Shown: positions 59,001-64,000 of the stretch, in pieces
Layout of the letters: the number at the start of each line of letters is the position of its first letter
How positions within the stretch are numbered: position 1 is the first letter of the stretch
From: Paratrimastix pyriformis
Lineage: Eukaryota > Preaxostyla > Paratrimastigidae
Assembly (NCBI GenBank): GCA_027972325.1
Contig: JAPMOS010000001.1
Span: 529,001-593,000 of the forward strand
Length of the DNA stretch: 64,000 nt
Direction of reading: 5' to 3'
Position numbers and translations under genes: made by a program
The notes under the pieces: generated by a model
Seen by the model: only the letters and a program-made list of their open reading frames with translations
Told to the model about the DNA's origin: nothing
The model's database searches: none

Positions 59001-61021
59001 CTCTTCCAGGAGGTGCCCTGCCTGCTGGGGCACCTGCTCCTGCTGGGGGCGGCCCTGCTGACGGGCGGCTACCCCTGGTGGCGCCACTGGCTGCGCTTCG
59101 CCCAGGCCCAGATCGAGTCCGCCGCAAAGGCCAAGGCCGAGGCCCCCGCCCTGCAGCTCCGCAAGCGCAAGGGCGCCCTGGCCCCGCCCACCCCGGCCCC
59201 CGAGACGAAGACGGACAGGGCCCGGGTGCGCCTGGCCGAGTGGTGGCTCTCGGTCGCGGCCTGGCTGGTGCTGGCCATGTGTGGGGCGGCCCTGATGGTG
59301 GTGGGCACCCTGGCCGTGCCCTCCTTCGCGGGCCTGCTGCACTACGGGGCCCTCCACTACAAGGCGGTCTTCGGCAAGCCGCCCACCGTCGCCGCCAACG
59401 CCAGCGCCCTGGCCGAGGCGGCCCTGCTGCCGGGCGCCCGGGCGGGCTGGGTGCCGGCCGGCCTGAGCGAGATCCCGGCGGCCCCGCGGTCGGTGCGGCT
59501 GACGATGTCCCAGTGGCTCGCCCTCCTGGCCGCCAACAACAACACCGTCCCGGCCCAGCTGGAGGCCGACACCCGGCCGGCCCCGGCCGTCGCGCAGGGC
59601 CTCCTCAGCCGGGGCGGCCGGGGGGTGCTCGGGTGGGTGCTGGTCAGCTGGTTCCGCATCGACCGGCTCTTCGTGGCGGCCCTCTGGTGGGCCGTCCGGC
59701 TGGTGGCCCAGCCCAGCCGCTGGGTGCCCTGGGTCCTCGCCCAGGTCGGCCCGGCACCCACACACGGCGCACAGCACAGCCCACCCCGCACCCCACACAC
59801 TCGCACAGACCGCCCGTCACCGCCACGATCTCCGACTCACGCGCACACCCGCCACCCGCCGGCATCCCTCCTGTGGGCCCCCCGGCCAGCTGCTCGAGGG
59901 CGTGGCGCAGGCCGTGGGGTACGGCTGGTTCGTGGCCTGGCTGGTCGTCTGCGTGGGCATCCCCACGGACTGCCTCAAGCTGGCCCACATGGCCCCCCTC
60001 CGCAAGCCCGTCCGTACCGCCGTCAACCAACCACCAACCACCAACCACCAACCACACGCATCCAGACAAAAAAGCCATACATACACGCCATGTCATGATT
60101 TTGTGATCAAGTTGTGCGTCATTGGAGACCCTTCCTGTCCCATTGATCAGCCCCTTTGCTCGACACACGCACACACACCATCCCATTTTTTCTCTCGTGT
60201 TCCGGTGGTTGACATGGCCCAGCGGACTGTGCTCTGCTTCCGGACGCTGCGCCCGGCGGGCGGGGCCCCCTACACGCGGCCCAACAGCGCCCTCATGCTC
60301 TTCCTGGGCATCTGGACGGGCCTGCTCGTCTTCCTCCCCGTCCGTCATGCCCCTCCGACCCGACCCGCCCGTCCTGACCCCGGCCCCGGCCCTGCTCATG
60401 GCCTTTCCCTCTGCGGCCGTCCCTTTCCTGCCTTTGCCCTTGCCCTTGCCCTTGCCCTGGGCCTGGGCCTGTGGTGTGGATGATGGTGCGCAGTGGTGCA
60501 TCCTGCCGGCCGTCGCCTGGTGCCTCAACCTGGGCGGCTTCCACGCGGCCGAGCACGGGCTCCTGGCCTGGGCCGTGGTGGTGGCCTTCAACACGTTCTG
60601 GCTCTTCCTGGTGCTGGTGACGGTCTTCTTCGAGTTCCTCGCGCGGGCCTTCCGGGAGGACTTCCCCTACCTGTACGAGCGCCTCAACGGCATCCCCAAC
60701 CGCCTCGGCAAGCTCTTCGACGGGCTGGTCTACCTGCTGGCCGGGCCGGACCCCTGGTGCTACGCGGGGCTGCTGGGGCTGGTCACCCGGGCCTGCCGGC
60801 GGGCCAGCTGGCGGGGCCTGGCCAACGGGGTGCACACCGTGTTCAGCATGGTGTGGATGTTCTGGCCCATGGTGCCAAGCTTCCTCACGGGCAGCGTGGC
60901 CCTGGGGGTGGCCACGGTCCCGCTGTGCGTCTTCCTGGTGGCCCTGGGGGCGGTGGCCTCGGCCACCCACTGGAAGGCAGAGGGCGAACGCATCCGGGAC
61001 GCCGCAGACGAGGAAGATTAA
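51668..61021 (+). CDS. Giant polytopic membrane protein with an embedded F-box
   Basis: About 25 exons give some 2000 residues. The N-terminus has a Lys/Arg patch (NRKKIVRSRRRRALRRAIY) before the first helix (LFILQFWFAALVGVAFLSY). At least 20 hydrophobic segments follow. Many share a pattern with Asp-Leu-Pro in the helix and a basic/Trp end: HALLDLPWLLICLLPILLTG, YGLMDLPAVVGALVLLV, APLDLPVLLMAGPVLG, AGLMGDLPHVVLLLATLWRL, TLWDLPFLPAALLVGACAWR. Cytosolic loops are charged or coiled-coil-like (LQQEQLTLEKQVAQQRKED). At 57145-57720 an F-box is read across one intron: TELPDELLMKIFVHLAEM, then W/MVCRRWRQMTCEQSLWARAV. More helices follow to the end (HTVFSMVWMFWPMVPSFLTG; EGERIRDAADEED). Introns are mainly GTCCGC/GTCCGT. 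No family recognised for the membrane part. The interval 60013-60221 is A/T-rich like a promoter, so a split into two genes is possible, but the splice there is in frame. Confidence 0.75.
53010..53044. repeat. Poly-C run in an intron of the F-box membrane gene
   Basis: About 35 C on the sense strand directly after a GTCGGTGC donor. Another run lies at 53758-53782. Confidence 0.9.
56110..56245. repeat. CCCTGG hexamers followed by a GATGACCCGGCCTC array
   Basis: Four to five CCCTGG units, then several copies of a roughly 14-30 bp unit containing CCTCGATGACCC and CCTCGATGTCGATG, within the intron after the exon ending KIHAEEH. Confidence 0.8.
57250..57303. repeat. CAGCCACG octamer array in the F-box intron
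   Basis: About six 8-bp copies in the intron that splits the F-box coding sequence. Confidence 0.85.
57478..57592. repeat. 14-bp CCCCAGTCTCTCCT array in the F-box intron
   Basis: About eight copies of a 14-bp unit (some with GCT for TCT). It gives a long pyrimidine-rich tract ahead of the CTGCAG acceptor of the second F-box exon. Confidence 0.88.
58655..58850. repeat. CCTCCCTGCCC / TGCTCCCCC pyrimidine-rich tandem repeat
   Basis: Two related short-unit arrays fill the intron between the exons ending FFTTSTE and starting NMMNTLWTRC. Confidence 0.85.
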
Positions 61022-61197
61022 TCGGCATCGGCCCACGATCCACCGCCACTCCACCCCCACACCCAACCCCCAACTCCCACACCAACCCCAACCGATGCCG
61101 CACGGCCGCCCAGTGCTGTTGTATATGCCCTCCTTGTACGTATTTTGCGATCGTCTCCTGCTTGCAATCCCGATCCCCCAAAAGAAGAAGCAGGTCA
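61022..61197. other. Convergent intergenic region (F-box gene / zinc-SIM gene)
   Basis: 176 bp between convergent stops, becoming A/T-richer toward 61100-61190. No element identified. Confidence 0.35.
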
Positions 61198-64000
61198 TCA
61201 GTCGTCTTCGATCACAATGACGGGCCCCGATGGTTCACTGCGGTGCCTCCGGCTCGGCCGTGGCGGGCCGTCGGCCGGATGGGGGGGCTCGTCTGCATCG
61301 AGGACGATGACCTCCTGCTGGGCCGCCTGTCTTTTCGGCGTGTGGCGGTGGTGATGGGCGGCGGGGAGGTCGAAGGTCCGGCCGGGCCCAAGGGGCACCA
61401 GGGGAGGCCCCACCAAGTCGAGGACCACGCGGCGGGGGGGCACTCGGTGCGAGGGCGAGGGCAAACGGGGTCGGGATCGGTGGTGGTGATGCCGGGGCGG
61501 AGCAGTGGGCAGCTGGTCGACGTCGATGGGGCCCGTGCACGACCCGGGAAGGGGCTCAGGCGGCGGGCGGTGGGGTGGTGACAACAGCTGAAGAGGAAGA
61601 GAAGATGCGCCGCGGAATTCGTCCCCAGGGACCGCCGCCCGTTGGGGTGGGGATGCAGCAGGAGGTGACGCAGGGGCAAGAGCAGGCCGGGATGGGGCCT
61701 CCCTCGGGCCAAGTGAAGAAGGGCGTTCCTCGGACACCCTGGGCCGCTTGCGGGGAGAGGGTGGGGGCGATGGTACAGGGCCAGCGATTGGCCTGGAGAC
61801 TGCCGCCGGATTTAGGGGAGGGAGGGCTGCGTTTGCGTGGGTCGCAGAGCAGGACGGCGACTTGCGGGTGAGGTGACCTCGACGGGGAAGGCGTACAGTC
61901 GGGACGGGCGGGTGAGCGGGAGACTCTCCCCCGAGAAAGTGACTGCGTAATGGGTCAGATGGGGGGTGGGGGGGAGGAGGTGGCGGAAAAGGTGGAGGAG
62001 GTGGCGGAGGTGGCGGAGGCGGAGGTGGCGGAGGAGGCGGAGGTGGGAGTGAAGGGGGTGGAGGCGGGGGAGGCGGGGGAGGCAGAGGAGGTGGTGGAGG
62101 CAGTGGAGGAGAGGGAGAGAGAGGAGAGCGGGTGGGAGGAGAGCGGGCAGGAGGAGGAGGAGGAGTTGGGGGAGAGGGAGAGCGGGGACGGGAACGGGAG
62201 GCAACAGGAGGAGTAACAGTTAGAGGAGGCGGCGGGGGAGAAGGCAGTGATGACGGCGGTCGTGCTCGTGCTCGCCGCCGCTTTCGTCTATTTGTGGTAG
62301 GCACCGGTGGAGCATCACTGGATGAACTTCCCGATGAAAACCAGCAGCTTCTGCTGGTGCTGCCCTGGCTTCTAGGGCTGCTGCTGCGGCTGGGAGTGCT
62401 GGAGCTGCGGCTAGGGCTGGGGCTGGCTGATGTCGCGCTTGTGGCGCTGAGCGATTCGCTGCGACAGGAGTCCGAGCCTTCGCCGTCGACATCCGAATGG
62501 TTCCGTTCTCCTTTGCTCTGTCGAGATCGTGGCGAGTGGGCCCGCCGCCCTTCGTGTCGAGGGAGGAAGATCACGCCCGGGTAGCGCCGTATGGGGGACC
62601 CCAAGAAGGAGTCCACCGGACGCCAGTCGACCCCCCGGGACCGGAGGGCGATGGTGCCCTTCCGCAGGGCCAACCACACGCGCCGCCCCAAGCGGGTCGT
62701 CGTCCCAATTCGGGCATTACACTGACGGCAGAACACCTGCACATGATAAAGCGTGCGGTCCAGCAAAGGAACCAGCGCACAGCCAGGCGATCCACAGACC
62801 TTCTTTCCAATGCGCTTGTCGGTGGGGTTCGGGCACGCGGTGAGTGTGAGGTTCTGGAGGAGGTCCGGGGAAAGGGACAAAAAGCCCACCCCCAGGGGCG
62901 GGAGTGACGAGACGGCCAGCCGGGTGGTGGGACAAAGCCAGGCCATGCACGCGGCGCAGTGCACACTGGGGGGCGAATTCAGGTTCTTTTGGGACTGGTC
63001 GTTGCTGTTCAATGGAGCGGTGGGTTGGGTTGGGTGTGATCCGGCGCGGGATTGCTGCCCGCTCCGTCGGAGGACGCCACGCCTCTGGATAGCAGCGTGC
63101 GGTGCAGGTGCCGTGGTCGTCGGTGGAAGAAGAGGAGCCTGAGTCGTGGGCTGGCGCCGGATCGGAATCAGGGTCGGGAGTTGGGCTGAGGGAGGGGGCA
63201 GGGGCAGGAACTGGGTCAAGGGAGGGGGCAGGAGCCGGGTTGGGAGGAGCTGGGTTGGGAGGAGCTGGGTTGGGGGAGGGGGCTGGAGTTGGATCGGGGG
63301 AAGTAGGAGCTGGGTCGGGGCTGGGTCGGGGGCTGGGTCGGGGCTGGGTCGGGGCTGGGTCGGGGCTGGGTCGGGGCTGGGTCGGGGCTGGGTCGGGGCT
63401 GGGTCGGGGCTGGGTCGGGGCTGGGTCGGGGGCTGGGTCGGGGTCGGGGCTGGACAAAGAGATTGGTGGGTGGGGGCGCGAGGTGTGACGGTCGAGACGG
63501 AGAAGAATGGGCTCGAGTGGCCGGGATTGGTGGCGCTGGCCAAGCCAGAGATCGAGTCAGGACATCCTGGGCCACGGCGGAACGCATTCTGGCGAGAGAG
63601 GCGTCGAGGAGGGGTGGCACAGGGGCCCCCTGGGCAAGGTCTGCACAAGACGGTTGTGAGGCTCCAAACCGTCTCCAGGTCCCGATCCCGGCTGGTGGGG
63701 CGGGAGACCGTGGAGGAGGCAAGAAGGCGAGCGAGGGCTCGGTCGATGGTAAGGGAGTCACGGGCGCAGCGAGCGACAGTTCGACCGGCTCCGGGGATGG
63801 GGGCGAAAGGAGTCCTGCCAGCTCAACCGTCAAGGAACCTCGAAGAAGGGGTGGCGAAGATGGGGGATGGCGGCGGTCCTTCGTCCAGGTGGACAGTGAA
63901 ACGACTCCTGCCGTCCCACTTGGCGTGGCGCTGGACGGGCTGGAAGGAGTGGCGGGGGGCGGGCGAGGTTGCGGCAGTGTGGGAGCTGGCCCAGACACGG
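61198..64000 (-). CDS. Proline-rich protein with CxxC zinc-binding (Yippee/Mis18-like) domain and C-terminal SUMO-interacting motifs (5' end outside window)
   Basis: A single open frame covers most of the visible part. Upstream is Pro/Thr/Ser-rich text including a 12-bp repeat. At about 62985-62690 lies a candidate zinc domain: VHCAACMAWLCPTTRL ... KVCGSPGCALVPL ... YHVQVFCRQCNARIG. The CxxC about 70 residues before a second CxxC that is followed by Asn/Ala-Arg-Ile-Gly resembles the Yippee/Mis18 fold; fit is moderate. A Ser-rich stretch, a basic NLS-like patch (NRRKRRRARARPPS) and long poly-Pro follow. The C-terminus has GPIDVDQL, then EVIVLDADE, and ends GPVIVIEDD at the stop codon (61198-61200). 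The last two fit the SUMO-interacting motif (four hydrophobics then acidics). Likely nuclear. The N-terminal exon structure and the start are unseen. Confidence 0.6.
63290..63450 (-). repeat. 12-bp GGGGCTGGGTCG tandem array
   Basis: About 12 copies with a few 1-base insertions. If translated on the minus strand it encodes repeated Pro-Asp-Pro-Ala or Pro-Thr-Gln-Pro in different frames. It could be intronic or coding. Confidence 0.9.

Noticed and set aside
60013-60221. Start of a separate gene (ATGGCCCAGCGG at 60213)
   Set aside because: A GTCCGTAC donor and a GCCCAG acceptor join the flanking membrane exons in frame, so one gene is simpler. Kept as an alternative in the entry.

Overview
This window is nuclear DNA of a GC-rich, gene-dense, intron-rich unicellular eukaryote. 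I read 18 protein genes in 64 kb. Nearly all are interrupted by short introns, and the products are eukaryote-specific: Ran, Rab23-like, SMC5, SART3, CstF-77, C53/CDK5RAP3, a SET-domain methyltransferase, synapsin, CNNM and SLC35. The standard code fits throughout, with TGA, TAA and TAG all used as stops. I cannot name the species. The unusual intron 5' ends and the gene set would justify comparison with free-living flagellates, including Preaxostyla such as Paratrimastix, but that is only a guess. No tRNA, rRNA, transposon, retroelement or CRISPR array was recognised.

Layout, left to right: (1) SH3 / Pro-rich / villin-headpiece protein, minus, runs off the left edge. (2) Membrane-anchored tandem HpcH/HpaI aldolase plus cupin, plus, with a 43-bp minisatellite in one intron. 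(3) SART3-like U6 snRNP recycling factor, minus. (4) SMC5, plus. (5) Synapsin-like ATP-grasp protein, plus. (6) Ran, plus. (7) C53/CDK5RAP3, minus. (8) Mevalonate kinase, minus. (9) Rab23-like GTPase, plus. (10) Very long AWS-SET-postSET lysine methyltransferase, minus. (11) METTL22-like methyltransferase, plus. (12) Unrecognised protein, minus. (13) CNNM/DUF21-CBS protein, plus. (14) Small unrecognised protein, minus. (15) SLC35 nucleotide-sugar transporter, plus. (16) CstF-77 (CSTF3), minus. (17) Very large polytopic membrane protein carrying an F-box, plus. (18) Zinc-ribbon (Yippee/Mis18-like, tentative) protein with C-terminal SUMO-interacting motifs, minus, runs off the right edge. Most neighbours are divergent or convergent pairs separated by about 50 to 490 bp.

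Three genome-scale patterns stand out. Introns begin with GT followed by pyrimidines (GTCCGY, GTCTGY, GTTCGY, GTTTGT) instead of GTRAGT, and joining exons at these sites restores conserved motifs such as the SMC5 Walker A and the SH3 core. Long C homopolymers lie almost always on the sense strand inside introns. GC content is moderate at the 5' ends of genes and becomes extreme downstream.

No operon-like pathway is evident, but several products share themes: RNA processing (SART3, CstF-77), chromatin and SUMO (SMC5, SET protein, Mis18-like protein), ER and membrane biology (C53, CNNM, SLC35, the F-box membrane protein) and small-GTPase transport (Ran, Rab23-like).
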